From assembly GCF_013266755.1 (NCBI RefSeq), contig NZ_JABRWJ010000007.1, forward strand, positions 186,001 through 250,000: 64,000 bases of DNA. The letters run 5' to 3'. The notes below the pieces were generated by a model, which saw only the letters and a program-made list of their open reading frames with translations, was not told the origin of the DNA and did not search any database. Positions 24,429 through 36,391 of this stretch are shown here, piece after piece. Within the stretch, counting starts at the first letter, position 1; the number at the start of each line of letters is the position of its first letter. The DNA comes from Pseudaquabacterium terrae. Lineage in GTDB: Bacteria > Pseudomonadota > Gammaproteobacteria > Burkholderiales > Burkholderiaceae_C. The translations under genes were made by a program, and so were the position numbers.

Positions 24429-25655
24429 ATGGGTTCGATGTCGAACGACCGGCCCGATGACGACCATTGGGCCAAGACGCGCGTGACCGGCGCGGCCACC
24501 CGCCTGATCGGCGACGAAGAAGCCTACCTCGGCAACAAGCAGCACACGATCGGGCGCCGCATCGACGCCGAGCACCACGAGCTGTTTGTCGTCTGCGATC
24601 CGGCCGAAGCGCTGTTGCAGCAGTTCGACGCTCACCCGTCGGACTTCATCGTCCTGCACGACCTCGGCATCGACGCGTCGCTGCGCCTGCTGCAGGGCGT
24701 CGCCGGCGCGATCAGGAAGCCGGTACAGCAGCTGGTGGTACGCCGGCAGGGTTATGGGGTGCCGCTGGCGCTGCTGCGCTTCGTCGAGCTGCCCGGCGCC
24801 GCGGGCGCAGCGCCGGTGCGCATCTACAGCACGCGTTTCGAGACCGCCGTCGGCGATCAGGCCGAGGCCCTGGTCCGCACGCTGATCGGCCACAGCCGGC
24901 TCGGCGTGTTCCTCGTCGGGCCGCAGACGGCCGCCGATGCGGCCGTGCGCCTGCATTCGATCGGCGATGCGATCGGCCAGCCGTCCTGGCGCAACCACCA
25001 GTTGCTGTGGCTGCCGGTCGGCGAAGACGCCGACACGCGGCCACCGGCGGTGCTGCTGCATCGCCACGGCAGCATGAAGCTGCACACCGCGCCGCCGCAG
25101 GCCGACCTGGCCCACGCCTGGCCGGTGATCGGCGGGCTGTGGGATCAGCTGCGCGGCTCGCCGCAGGCCCCACCACCCCGCGCGCCGGCCCCGGCGCCGG
25201 CGCCTGCCGCGGAGGCGCCGACGGAGCTGCTGCCCTGGCCGGGCTCCGATGTGCCAGCTGCGGCTGCCGCCGAGCCCGCGCCGTCCGCCGAGCAGGCCAA
25301 CTGGCAACAGTACGTGCGCGAATGCGCCGCGCTGCCCGGCATGCTCAGCTGCTGCGTCTTCGACCGCGCCACCCAGCGACCGCTGGCGCACGCCGGCAGC
25401 AAGCCCGGTCCCGCCGTGCTCGCGGCACAAGGTGCAGCGCTGTACGACACGCTGTGCCAGCGCGCACTGAAGCTCGGGCTGCAACCCGGTGACCCCGACC
25501 TGGCGCTGACGCTGGCCGAACATCACCTGATCCTGCACCCGCTGAGCCCGCATCCGGGGCCGCTGCTGTTCGCGGTGCTCGATGCCAACGTCGCCAACCT
25601 GACCTTGGTGCGGATGAAGCTGCATCGGCTGGACCCCGCAGGCACCACGCCGTGA
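24429..25655 (+). CDS. Roadblock/LC7-tailed protein, partner of the ComFB cassette
   Basis: A 408-residue protein (an ATG one codon earlier, 24426, is also possible; AAGGGAGG lies just upstream). The N-terminal 230 residues are soluble alpha/beta sequence of unknown family. They are followed by an Ala/Pro-rich linker (about 245-295, PAPAPAPAAEAP) and a C-terminal roadblock/LC7 domain (about 298-403): YVRECAALPGMLSCCVFDRATQRPLAHAG, then HHLILHPLSPHPGPLLFAVLDANVANLTLVRMKL. The ending LDANVANLTLVRMKL parallels IDRQHANLALLRFRL in the protein at 22845. Roadblock proteins dimerise and often act on small GTPases; the partner is unknown here. Confidence 0.7.
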   Translation: MGSMSNDRPDDDHWAKTRVTGAATRLIGDEEAYLGNKQHTIGRRIDAEHHELFVVCDPAEALLQQFDAHPSDFIVLHDLGIDASLRLLQGVAGAIRKPVQQLVVRRQGYGVPLALLRFVELPGAAGAAPVRIYSTRFETAVGDQAEALVRTLIGHSRLGVFLVGPQTAADAAVRLHSIGDAIGQPSWRNHQLLWLPVGEDADTRPPAVLLHRHGSMKLHTAPPQADLAHAWPVIGGLWDQLRGSPQAPPPRAPAPAPAPAAEAPTELLPWPGSDVPAAAAAEPAPSAEQANWQQYVRECAALPGMLSCCVFDRATQRPLAHAGSKPGPAVLAAQGAALYDTLCQRALKLGLQPGDPDLALTLAEHHLILHPLSPHPGPLLFAVLDANVANLTLVRMKLHRLDPAGTTP

Positions 25656-25739
25656 TCGCGCCGGCGCGAGGCCCCTGGCCCGCGTCGGTCAGCCCCGCTC
25701 GGCTACGATGGCGCCCCTGCTGTCCAAGGGACCTTGCAC

Positions 25740-26852
25740 GTGACCCGCGTTTCCTTCGACTACCTCCGCCAGCGCGCCGAAGGCGCGAGCTGCGTCGCGC
25801 AGGCCTGGGCCGAGTTGCCCGAGCCGCTGGCGCCGGCGCGCCGCCAGGCGCTGCTCGATCAGTTGACGCGTCGCTTGAAGAGCGGCGAAGCGGTGCTGAT
25901 CGCCCACTACTACACCGACGGCGACCTGCAGGACCTGGCGCTGGCCTCCGGCGGCTGCGTGTCCGATTCGCTGGAGATGGCGCGCTTCGGCCGCGACCAC
26001 CCGGCGCAGACCTTGATCGTCGCCGGCGTGCGTTTCATGGGCGAGACGGCGAAGATCCTGTCGCCGGGCAAGCGCGTGCTGATGCCCGACCTCGACGCCA
26101 CCTGCTCGCTCGACCTCGGCTGCCCGGCCGAGGACTTTGCGCGTTTCTGCGACGAACATCCCGACCGCCAGGTCGTCGTCTATGCCAACACCAGCGCCGC
26201 GGTGAAGGCGCGCGCCGACTGGATGGTCACCAGCTCCTGCGCGCTGCCGATCGTGCGCCACCTGAAGGACGCCGGCCACAAGATCCTGTGGGCGCCCGAC
26301 AAGCACCTCGGCCGCTACATCGCCGATGAAACCGGTGCCGACATGCTGCTGTGGCAGGGTGCCTGCATCGTGCACGACGAGTTCAAGGGCGTGGAGCTCG
26401 AGCTGCTCAAGCGCGAGCACCCCGACGCGATGGTGCTGGTGCACCCCGAGTCGCCCGAGGCGGTGGTCGCGTTGGCCGACGTCGTCGGCTCGACCAGCCG
26501 GCTGCTGAAGGCGGTGGTCGAGGGCACGGCACAGACCTACATCGTCGCCACCGACAACGGCCTGATGCACCGCATGCGCCAGCTGGCGCCGGGCAAGACC
26601 TTGATCGAAGCACCCACTGCCGGCTCGAGCGCGACGTGCAAGAGCTGCGCCCACTGCCCGTGGATGGCGATGAACAGCCTGCAGGGCGTGCTGCAGTGCC
26701 TGGACCACGGCCGCGGCGAGATCCACCTCGAGGAAGACGTGCGCGCCAAGGCGCTGGGCTGCATCGAGCGCATGCTCGAGTTCACCGCCCGCGCCGGCGT
26801 CACGTCGAGCGCCGGCTCCGCCGGCTTCGTGCCGAAGATCGGCGCCGCATGA
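25740..26852 (+). CDS. nadA: Quinolinate synthase A
   Basis: A 370-residue NadA, joining iminoaspartate and dihydroxyacetone phosphate to quinolinate in de novo NAD synthesis. The oxygen-sensitive [4Fe-4S] ligands are visible: Cys122 or Cys128 ([10 protein letters not shown]), Cys209 (GACIVHDE) and Cys306 in [27 protein letters not shown] near residue 55 is the NadA signature. The GTG at 25740 is preferred, since AAGGG lies 9 bases upstream; a TTG at 25734 would leave only 3. Its stop overlaps the nadC start by ATGA. Confidence 0.97.
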   Translation: MTRVSFDYLRQRAEGASCVAQAWAELPEPLAPARRQALLDQLTRRLKSGEAVLIAHYYTDGDLQDLALASGGCVSDSLEMARFGRDHPAQTLIVAGVRFMGETAKILSPGKRVLMPDLDATCSLDLGCPAEDFARFCDEHPDRQVVVYANTSAAVKARADWMVTSSCALPIVRHLKDAGHKILWAPDKHLGRYIADETGADMLLWQGACIVHDEFKGVELELLKREHPDAMVLVHPESPEAVVALADVVGSTSRLLKAVVEGTAQTYIVATDNGLMHRMRQLAPGKTLIEAPTAGSSATCKSCAHCPWMAMNSLQGVLQCLDHGRGEIHLEEDVRAKALGCIERMLEFTARAGVTSSAGSAGFVPKIGAA

Positions 26853-27736
26853 AGACCCTGACCGAGACCAACGAAGACCTCGACGCGGCCCGCGCACGCA
26901 ACATCCGCGATGCGCTGGCCGAGGACATCGGCACCGGCGACTGGACCGCGCAGCTGGTGCCCTCGGACCACCGCGTCCAGGCCCGCGTGATCACCCGCGA
27001 AGCGGCGGTGCTGTGCGGCCGCGACTGGTTCGAGGGCTGCCTGAAGGCGCTCGATGCCAACGCGCAATTGACGTGGCTGTTCGCCGAAGGCGAGGACATG
27101 ACGGCGGGTGCGCCGGTCGTCGAGATGATCGCCGACGCGCGCGCGCTGTTGTCGGCCGAACGCTGCGCGCTGAACTTCCTGCAGCTGCTGTCGGCCACCG
27201 CGACGCGCACGCGCGCGCACGTCCGGGCGATCGAAGGCGCCTCGCCGAACCCACGCGGCTGCGCGGTGCTCGACACCCGCAAGACGCTGCCCGGGCTGCG
27301 CCAGGCGCAGAAGTACGCGGTGCGCATCGGCGGCGGGCAGAACCAGCGGCTGGCGTTGTGGCACGGCATCCTGATCAAGGAAAACCACATCGCCGCGGCC
27401 GGTGGCATCGGGCCGGCCCTGGATGCCGCTCGGCTGCTGAACGCCGGTGTCGACGTGCAGATCGAGGTCGAATCGCTGGCCCAGCTCGCCGAGGCGATGG
27501 CCGGCGGCGCGACCAGCGTGCTGGTCGACAACTTCACGCTGTCGCAGATGCGCGAGGCGGTCGCACTGGCGGGCGGGCGCGCGCTGGTGGAGGTCTCGGG
27601 CGGCGTCACGCTGGAACAGCTGCGCGACATCGCCGCCACCGGCGTCGACCGCATCTCGATCGGCGCGCTGACGAAGGACGTCAAGGCGGTCGACTACTCG
27701 ATGCGCATCCTCGGGCCGGCCGAACCGGACGCCTGA
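26849..27736 (+). CDS. nadC: Nicotinate-nucleotide pyrophosphorylase (quinolinate phosphoribosyltransferase)
   Basis: A 295-residue type II phosphoribosyltransferase that turns quinolinate and PRPP into nicotinate mononucleotide. Characteristic parts are [13 protein letters not shown] at the N terminus, [28 protein letters not shown] (about 138-165, with the Arg/Lys set that binds quinolinate), ILIKENHI and [31 protein letters not shown] near the end. It is translationally coupled to nadA. It converges on nadB with a 2-base gap. Confidence 0.97.
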   Translation: MKTLTETNEDLDAARARNIRDALAEDIGTGDWTAQLVPSDHRVQARVITREAAVLCGRDWFEGCLKALDANAQLTWLFAEGEDMTAGAPVVEMIADARALLSAERCALNFLQLLSATATRTRAHVRAIEGASPNPRGCAVLDTRKTLPGLRQAQKYAVRIGGGQNQRLALWHGILIKENHIAAAGGIGPALDAARLLNAGVDVQIEVESLAQLAEAMAGGATSVLVDNFTLSQMREAVALAGGRALVEVSGGVTLEQLRDIAATGVDRISIGALTKDVKAVDYSMRILGPAEPDA

Positions 27737-27738
27737 CC

Positions 27739-29370
27739 CTAACGCGCTGGAGGTGCGGCTTCGCGGCCGCTGAGCACGGTCGGAAAACTCACCGGCAGCG
27801 GCCCGGGGAAATCGAGGCTGAAGTGCAGCCCGCGGCTTTCCGGCCGCGCCAGCGCCGAGCGGACGATCAGCTCGGCGCAATCGGCCAGGTTGCGCAGCTC
27901 CAGCAGGTCGGGCGTGATGCGGAAGCTCGCGTAGTAGTCGTGGATCTCGCCTTGCAGCAGCTGGATGCGGCGCAGCGCGCGTTCCAGCCGCTTGCGGCTG
28001 CGCACGATGCCGACGTAGTTCCACATCAGCAGGCGCAGCTCGTCCCAGTTGTGCGCGATCACCACCTGCTCGTCGGCATCCTCGACGCGGCTCTCGTCCC
28101 AGGCCGGCACCGTCGGCATCGCGTCGGCCGGCCGCGCCAGGATGTCGCGCGCGCAGGCCTGGCCGAGCACGATGCATTCGAGCAGCGAGTTCGATGCCAG
28201 CCGGTTCGCGCCGTGCAGCCCGGTGTAGGCCGTCTCACCGACGACGTACAGGCCCGCCAGGTCGCTGCGGCCGTGCAGGTCGCTGACCACGCCGCCGCAG
28301 CTGTAGTGCGCCGCCGGCACGACGGGAATCGGCTGGCGCGCGATGTCGATGCCCAGGGCCAGGCAGCGCGCGTGGATGGTCGGGAAGTGCTCGCGCAGCG
28401 CCAGCTCGCCGAGCGCGGTGGCGTCGAGCCACACGTGGTCGACGCCGTGCTTCTTCATCTCGAAGTCGATCGCGCGCGCGACGATGTCGCGCGGCGCCAG
28501 CTCGGCGCGCTCGTCGTGCGCGGGCATGAAGCGCGGGCCCCAGCGCTCCGTCGAACTCGGCAGCGGCAGGCGCAGCAAGGCGCCCTCGCCGCGCAGCGCC
28601 TCGGTGATCAGGAAGCTGCGGTCCTGCGGGTGGTACAGGCAGGTCGGGTGGAACTGGATGAACTCCATGTTCGCGACGCGGCAGCCCGCACGCCAGGCCA
28701 TCGCGACGCCGTCGCCGGTGGCAGTGTCGGGGTTCGAGGTGTAGCGGTAGACCCGGCCGAGCCCGCCGGTGGCCAGCACGACGGCCGCCGCCGGCAGCGC
28801 CAGCACGCGGCGCGCCATCACGTCTAACGCGTAAACGCCATGGCAGGCCGTCGCACCGCCGGTGCCGATGCCGACGTGGCGCGAGGTGATCAGGTCGACC
28901 GCGAAGCAGTGCTCGCGCAGCGTGATGTTCGGATGTGCCCGCGCGCGCGTCAGCAGCGCCTCGTGGATCGCCTGGCCGGTGGCATCGGCGGCGTGGGCGA
29001 TGCGGCGCACGCCGTGGCCGCCTTCGCGCGTCAGGTGCAGCCCGAGCGGGCCCTGCGCGTCGGGTGTCAGTGCGACACCTTGCGCCAGCAGCCAGGCGAT
29101 CGCCTCGGCGCTGTGCTCGGAGACGAAACGCGCCGCTGCCTCGTCGACGAGTCCGGCGCCGGCCTGCTGGGTGTCGCGCACATGGGCTTCGATGCTGTCG
29201 TCGCTGCCGAGCACGCCGACGATGCCACCCTGCGCCCACGGCGTCGCGGCATCCCCGCGGCCGCGCTTGGCCAACAGCAGCACCGGCCGCTCGTCGGCGA
29301 GCTTCAACGCGGCGCTGAGCCCGGCCAGGCCCATGCCGACGATCACCACTGCGGGTTGTTCGGGTCGCAT
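27739..29370 (-). CDS. nadB: L-aspartate oxidase
   Basis: A 543-residue FAD enzyme oxidising L-aspartate to iminoaspartate, the substrate of NadA. The FAD fingerprint VVIVGMGLAGLSAALKLA starts near residue 6. ATPWAQGGIVGVLG, EHSAEAIAWLL, TGGLGRVYRYTSNPDTATGDG and EFIQFHPTCLYHP are family blocks with the active-site His and Arg. The C-terminal helical domain ends in RKRLERALRRIQLLQ and beyond. The ATG at 29370 (MRPEQPAVVIVG) is chosen; a longer frame to 29466 would add an unrelated Arg-rich extension. All three nad genes meet here, although nadB is on the opposite strand. Confidence 0.96.
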   Translation of the reverse strand: MRPEQPAVVIVGMGLAGLSAALKLADERPVLLLAKRGRGDAATPWAQGGIVGVLGSDDSIEAHVRDTQQAGAGLVDEAAARFVSEHSAEAIAWLLAQGVALTPDAQGPLGLHLTREGGHGVRRIAHAADATGQAIHEALLTRARAHPNITLREHCFAVDLITSRHVGIGTGGATACHGVYALDVMARRVLALPAAAVVLATGGLGRVYRYTSNPDTATGDGVAMAWRAGCRVANMEFIQFHPTCLYHPQDRSFLITEALRGEGALLRLPLPSSTERWGPRFMPAHDERAELAPRDIVARAIDFEMKKHGVDHVWLDATALGELALREHFPTIHARCLALGIDIARQPIPVVPAAHYSCGGVVSDLHGRSDLAGLYVVGETAYTGLHGANRLASNSLLECIVLGQACARDILARPADAMPTVPAWDESRVEDADEQVVIAHNWDELRLLMWNYVGIVRSRKRLERALRRIQLLQGEIHDYYASFRITPDLLELRNLADCAELIVRSALARPESRGLHFSLDFPGPLPVSFPTVLSGREAAPPAR

Positions 29371-29464
29371 CGAGGCGGCGGATTCTACGAGCGGCGATGA
29401 GCGTGACCTTTGCGGGGCTCGCCCGCCTTGTCCGCGCCGCGGTGGCGGCCTATGCTGGCCGGTC

Positions 29465-31555
29465 ATGAAGTCGCTGCCGAGGGTCGTCGTCCGCTGGTTC
29501 GTGCCGCTGTTGTTGCTGCCGGCGGCAGCGGTGCAGGCCTCCGAGGACGAGGAGCTCGCGCTGGCCTATGGCGACCAGTCGACGATCAGCCTGGCCACAG
29601 GCATGCGCCAGCCGCTGCGCCGCGCGCCCGCGGTCGCCACGGTCATCACCGCCGAGGACATCGCGGCGATGGGGGCGACCGATCTGGACCAGGTGCTCGA
29701 GACCGTCGCCGGGCTGCACATCAACGTCGCGCCGAGCGCCCGCAATACGCTGTACGTGATCCGCGGCGTCTTCAGCCTGCAGACACCGCAGGTGCTGGTG
29801 CTGCAGAACGGCATCCCGCTCACGGTGCTGCTGACCGGCGGCCGCGGCAACCTGTCGGGCCTGCCGGCGGTGGAGAACATCGCGCGTGTCGAGATCCTGC
29901 GCGGCCCCGGCTCGGCCCTGTTCGGCGCCGACGCGTTCTCCGGCGTCATCAACATCATCACGCGCGGCGCCGGCGAGCTGCCCGGTACCCAAGTCGCCGC
30001 GCGTGCGGGCTCCTTCGGCAGCGCCGACGCGTGGCTGCGGCAGGGCGGCAGCGCCGGCGGCGTTGCCTGGGCTGCGTTCGCCAAGCTCGCACGCACCGAT
30101 GGCTTGCGCAGGACGATCGAATCCGATGCGCAGACGCGCAACGACCGGCTGTTCGGCACGCAGGCCGGCCTGGCGCCCGGGCCGGTGACGGCGACCGCCG
30201 ACGCGCTCGACGCCGGGCTCGAGCTGGCATGGCAGCAGTGGCGCTGGCGCGCGCTGTACAAGCTGCGCGACAACGTCGGCACCTACGGCGGCCTGGGCTC
30301 GGCGCTCGATCCGATCGGGCGCGGACGCGGCGCGCGGCTGGTCACCGATCTTGGCTGGAGCGCGCCGGCATCGGCCGGCAGCGACTGGAGCTTCGACGCC
30401 AACGTGTCGTGGGTGCACTTCGCGCAGCGCTTCCCGGTGCCGGCGCGCATCTTTCCGCCCGGCACGCGCTTTCCGACCGGCGTCTTCGTGCACGGCATGT
30501 TCGGCGCACCGGAGGTCTCGGAACGCTCGTTGCGCGTGCAGGCGCATGCGGCCTATGCCGGATGGAACGGACACGCGTTGCGGCTGGGCGTCGGGTACGA
30601 GAACCTGCACATGTACATGGCGCGCGACACCAACAACTTCCGCTACACCGCCAGCGGGATCCCGATTCCGAACGACCCGGTGCGGCTGACCGACCTGCCG
30701 TTCATCTACCCGCAGCGCCGCGAAGTCCTCTACGCCTTCGTGCAGGACGAGTGGCACTTGCATCCGGACTGGACGCTGACCGCCGGCGTGCGCCACGACC
30801 AGTACTCGGACGCCGGCGGCACGACGAATCCGCGTCTCGCGCTGGTCTGGGACGCCACGGTCGACTGGACGGTGAAGGTGCTGTACGGCCAGGCGTTCCG
30901 CGCGCCGACGTTCTCCGAGCTGTACGCCACCAACAACCCGATCGCGCACGGCAACCCGGCGCTGCGTCCCGAGACGACACGCACGGTCGAGGCGGTCTCG
31001 AGCTGGCAGGCAACGCCAGACCTGCAGCTGACGCTGAGCATCTACAGCTACCGCATGCGCGACATCGCGCGCACGGTGCCGAATCCGTCGCCGGCGCCGG
31101 GGACCACCTACATGAACACCGGCCGCCAGCACGGCAAGGGCTTCGAGGCCGAGGCCGTATGGGACGCGACGCGGCAGCTGCGCCTGTCCGGCCACCTGTC
31201 GGTGACGCGGGCAGTCGATCCGGCCACCGGCGCCGACGTCGGCAACGTGCCGCGGCGCGATGTCTTCCTGCGCGCCGACTGGCGCATCGGACGCTGGCGG
31301 CTCGATGCGATGCTGAACCACATCGCCGACCGCCGCCGCGCCCGCGGCGATGCGCGCCCGCCGGTGCCCGACTACACGACGCTCGACCTCACGCTCTCGA
31401 CCGATCGCAGCGCGCGCGGCTGGTTTGCCGGCGCGGCGCTGCGCAATGCCTTCGACGAGGACGTGCGCGAGCCGAACTTGGCGCCCGGCCTGATCGCCAA
31501 CGACCTGCCGCAGGCTGGCCGCACGCTGACGCTGCAGATCGGCTATGCGTTCTAG
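29465..31555 (+). CDS. TonB-dependent outer-membrane receptor
   Basis: A 696-residue outer-membrane receptor with a signal peptide ending near AVQA-SE. The plug domain (about 45-165) has PAVATVITAEDIAAMGATDLDQVLETVAGL and ARVEILRGPGSALFGADAFSGVINIITR. The beta-barrel ends in TLTLQIGYAF, with the C-terminal aromatic residue needed for outer-membrane insertion. The barrel blocks YGQAFRAPTFSELYATNNP and GNPALRPETTRTVE place it with siderophore/vitamin B12/colicin receptor-like members. No cognate ABC genes are adjacent, so the ligand is unknown. Divergent from nadB with about 94 bases between starts. Confidence 0.93.
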   Translation: MKSLPRVVVRWFVPLLLLPAAAVQASEDEELALAYGDQSTISLATGMRQPLRRAPAVATVITAEDIAAMGATDLDQVLETVAGLHINVAPSARNTLYVIRGVFSLQTPQVLVLQNGIPLTVLLTGGRGNLSGLPAVENIARVEILRGPGSALFGADAFSGVINIITRGAGELPGTQVAARAGSFGSADAWLRQGGSAGGVAWAAFAKLARTDGLRRTIESDAQTRNDRLFGTQAGLAPGPVTATADALDAGLELAWQQWRWRALYKLRDNVGTYGGLGSALDPIGRGRGARLVTDLGWSAPASAGSDWSFDANVSWVHFAQRFPVPARIFPPGTRFPTGVFVHGMFGAPEVSERSLRVQAHAAYAGWNGHALRLGVGYENLHMYMARDTNNFRYTASGIPIPNDPVRLTDLPFIYPQRREVLYAFVQDEWHLHPDWTLTAGVRHDQYSDAGGTTNPRLALVWDATVDWTVKVLYGQAFRAPTFSELYATNNPIAHGNPALRPETTRTVEAVSSWQATPDLQLTLSIYSYRMRDIARTVPNPSPAPGTTYMNTGRQHGKGFEAEAVWDATRQLRLSGHLSVTRAVDPATGADVGNVPRRDVFLRADWRIGRWRLDAMLNHIADRRRARGDARPPVPDYTTLDLTLSTDRSARGWFAGAALRNAFDEDVREPNLAPGLIANDLPQAGRTLTLQIGYAF

Positions 31556-31564
31556 GCCAGCGTC

Positions 31565-32416
31565 CTAGTCGCTCTTCAGCAGCATCGGCTCGTACAGCCG
31601 CCGCACGCGCTGCACGTCGCCCTGGCTGTACCAGCGCTCGTTGATCAGCCGGTAGCGCGGGGTCGGCCGCAGCAAGCGCAGCACCTCGTCGACTCGCTCG
31701 ATCACGCGCGCGCCCCACTCGTTCTTCGTGCACATCACGCGGCCGGCCAGCGAGTCGGGCATCTCCCTCAGCGGCAGCACGGCCAGCTCGCCTTCCTGGC
31801 CCAACTGCTTCGCGTAGTACGACGCGATCAGCGGGAACTCGATCGCGTAGTCGAGCCGGTCGGCGAGGATCATCCGGATCGGCTCGGCATCGCCCGTATG
31901 GCGCCGCACCTGCGGCTGGCGATCCATCGCCTCCCTGACCTCCGGCGGGTAGCTGCGCGCACCGTGGAAGCTGGTGCGCAGCGAGGCCTGCGCGAGCAGC
32001 TTGTCCATCGACAGCTCCCCCAGCGCTTCGAACTGCGCCAGGCGCGACTTGCGCACCACCACGCCCTGCGGCAGGTGCACCTGCGCCGGCAGCGAGAAGT
32101 AGCCGAAAGCCTCGCGCTCGGGCACCTTCACCGCACCGACCATGCACCACGGCCGACCCTCCTGCATGCTGCTGAAGATGCGCGCGGCCGAGGCCTGCAC
32201 CTCGCGGTGACGGTACTGCGGCAACTGCTCCTTCAGCACCTCGAGGATCTTGTCGCGGATGCCCTCGCCCTGGTGCGGGCCGCTGGGGATGGAGTACGGG
32301 GCGAAGTCGAGCACGCCCCAGACGATCTCTCCGGCCTCGTCGCCCGACGCCGCGGCGACCCCGGATGCGCCGGCCAGCAGCATCGAAACGATGGCGGCCG
32401 CGATGGTTGCGTACAC
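31565..32416 (-). CDS. Periplasmic solute-binding protein (SBP_bac_3-like, TIGR02285 type)
   Basis: A 283-residue exported protein with a signal peptide ending around GVAAA-SGDE. Its mature start IVWGVLDFAPYSIPSG resembles amino-acid-type binding proteins, and RMILADRLDYAIEFPLIASYYAKQLG matches a group of stand-alone periplasmic proteins seen in proteobacteria. No permease or ATPase lies nearby, so transport is uncertain; a sensory or cell-envelope role is possible. The start is GTG at 32416, with GGAGAG 5 bases upstream. It is downstream of clpB on the same strand. Confidence 0.8.
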   Translation of the reverse strand: MYATIAAAIVSMLLAGASGVAAASGDEAGEIVWGVLDFAPYSIPSGPHQGEGIRDKILEVLKEQLPQYRHREVQASAARIFSSMQEGRPWCMVGAVKVPEREAFGYFSLPAQVHLPQGVVVRKSRLAQFEALGELSMDKLLAQASLRTSFHGARSYPPEVREAMDRQPQVRRHTGDAEPIRMILADRLDYAIEFPLIASYYAKQLGQEGELAVLPLREMPDSLAGRVMCTKNEWGARVIERVDEVLRLLRPTPRYRLINERWYSQGDVQRVRRLYEPMLLKSD

Positions 32417-32474
32417 GATGCTCTCCCGGCTTCGTGCAGCGCGGTCACGTGACGAGTCGTCCAGCCCGCCTGCA

Positions 32475-32493
32475 CCGATACGGGCAGTATCGG
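32475..32493. repeat. Intergenic hairpin after clpB
   Basis: CCGATA (32475-32480) pairs with TATCGG (32488-32493) around a 7-base loop, followed by a GC-rich stretch. It lies between the clpB stop and the solute-binding protein start, on the transcript of both. It may be a weak terminator or processing site; there is no T-tract. Confidence 0.4.
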
Positions 32494-32542
32494 CCGGCCG
32501 GCGCCGGGGCTCAAGCGCCGAGCGACGATCGATGCCGGCGCA

Positions 32543-35131
<2,589 letters not shown>

Positions 35132-35156
35132 GGGGCAATCCTCCGGGATGCGGGGG

Positions 35157-35184
35157 ATTTTGGGCATGCGCCCGCGAAATCAAG
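35157..35184 (-). promoter_or_regulatory. Candidate sigma-32 (heat-shock) promoter of clpB
   Basis: On the minus strand, CTTGAT (35184-35179) stands 14 bases before CCCAAAAT (35164-35157). This is close to the sigma-32 pattern CTTGAA-N13/14-CCCCATNT, and clpB is a classic member of that regulon. The -35 element overlaps the stop codon of the upstream acyltransferase gene, so a dedicated promoter is packed into a 48-base gap. Confidence 0.6.
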
Positions 35185-36376
35185 TGGCTTTCTGATCGAC
35201 GAGCTTGCCGGCGGTCAAAGGCGGCACCGGTCGTGCGGCGCCATTGAGCAGCCGGCCGATCCAGCGCCCGCGCACGATGGCCTGGTAGGTCAGCAGGCAG
35301 GCCGCCGTCGTCAACGTGATGTTCGCCAGCATCTTCGGCAGTGCGCCGAGCGGTGCGTCGTACAGCAGTGCGCCAAAGAGCACCGTCAACGGGAAGTGCA
35401 CGATGTAGACCCAGTACGCGCTGTCCGACAGGTAGGCCAGCAGCGGCCGGCGCCGCGGCAGGTAGCGCAGGAACAGGCCGATCAACGCGGCCGACCACAG
35501 CCAGCTCGTCAGGTTGTAGGCGAAAGCCGTCCAGGCCTCGCTGTGCGGCAGCGCTCGTCCCTGCTGCGCCAGACCGACAATCGCGCCGCTGGCGAGGAAG
35601 AACGGCAGGCCCGCCGCCAGGCAGGCCCAGGCATGCCGCGTGTACAGCGGCAGCAGCGTCTCGCGGGCACCGTAGAGCACCACGCCGGCGGCAAAGAACA
35701 GGCCGTTGTGCAGCCACTCGCTCCAGTGCGGCAGCAGCGAGCCCTGCGGCGCCAGGATGCCGTATGGGTGGCCGAGGCTGGCCAGCACCAGCGGCAGCGT
35801 CAGCACGACAGGGCCCCACCAGCGCGAGATCAGCCGCTGCAGCAGCCGCGGCGCGGTCTGGGCCACGGCAGCCGGCAGCCGGCGCGAGACCCACTGCCAG
35901 CCGGCCGTCAGCACCGCCAGCCACCACAGCAGGTAGAGGAACCACAGGTGCATCGTGTTCAGCAGAGGTTTCCCAGGCACGCGCGGCGCCAACGCCTCGT
36001 CGATGCCGAAGCGGCCGTGGTGCGCGTTGTGCACGTACAGCAGCACCATCACCATCGTCGTGATGAGCACCAGCGGCCAGAACACCAGGAACGGCACGGC
36101 GATGCGCCGAAACCGGTGCTTCAGCATCCCGCCCGGGCCGCGCTGCTGCGCGAGCATCGCCACGAAGAAGCCGGCGACGATGAAGAACACCGGCATCCGG
36201 AAACTGTGGATGAAGGCCATCAGAAAGTCGGCCAGCGGCGTCGTCGCGCGGTCGTGCCAGGGCAGCGGGGATCGGCCGACGGTGTGCATCACGACGACGT
36301 GGATCACGACGCCGAGCCACATCATCACGGCACGCAGATTGTCCAGCGCATGCAGGCGGGGGGTGTTGGTCGACAT
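35180..36376 (-). CDS. Acyltransferase 3 family membrane protein (MdoC/OpgC-like)
   Basis: A 398-residue membrane protein with about ten hydrophobic helices. The N-terminal signature [24 protein letters not shown] contains the conserved His and Arg region of acyltransferase 3 enzymes, and [18 protein letters not shown] follows. The closing segments [19 protein letters not shown] are also typical. The family O-acylates glucans, lipopolysaccharide or other surface polysaccharides; resemblance is strongest to the glucan succinyltransferase OpgC type. The ATG at 36376 (MSTNTPRLH) is used; an upstream TTG at 36391 is less likely. It follows an MFS gene by about 15 bases. Confidence 0.87.
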   Translation of the reverse strand: MSTNTPRLHALDNLRAVMMWLGVVIHVVVMHTVGRSPLPWHDRATTPLADFLMAFIHSFRMPVFFIVAGFFVAMLAQQRGPGGMLKHRFRRIAVPFLVFWPLVLITTMVMVLLYVHNAHHGRFGIDEALAPRVPGKPLLNTMHLWFLYLLWWLAVLTAGWQWVSRRLPAAVAQTAPRLLQRLISRWWGPVVLTLPLVLASLGHPYGILAPQGSLLPHWSEWLHNGLFFAAGVVLYGARETLLPLYTRHAWACLAAGLPFFLASGAIVGLAQQGRALPHSEAWTAFAYNLTSWLWSAALIGLFLRYLPRRRPLLAYLSDSAYWVYIVHFPLTVLFGALLYDAPLGALPKMLANITLTTAACLLTYQAIVRGRWIGRLLNGAARPVPPLTAGKLVDQKAT

Positions 36377-36391
36377 GGTTGGAGTGAGCAA

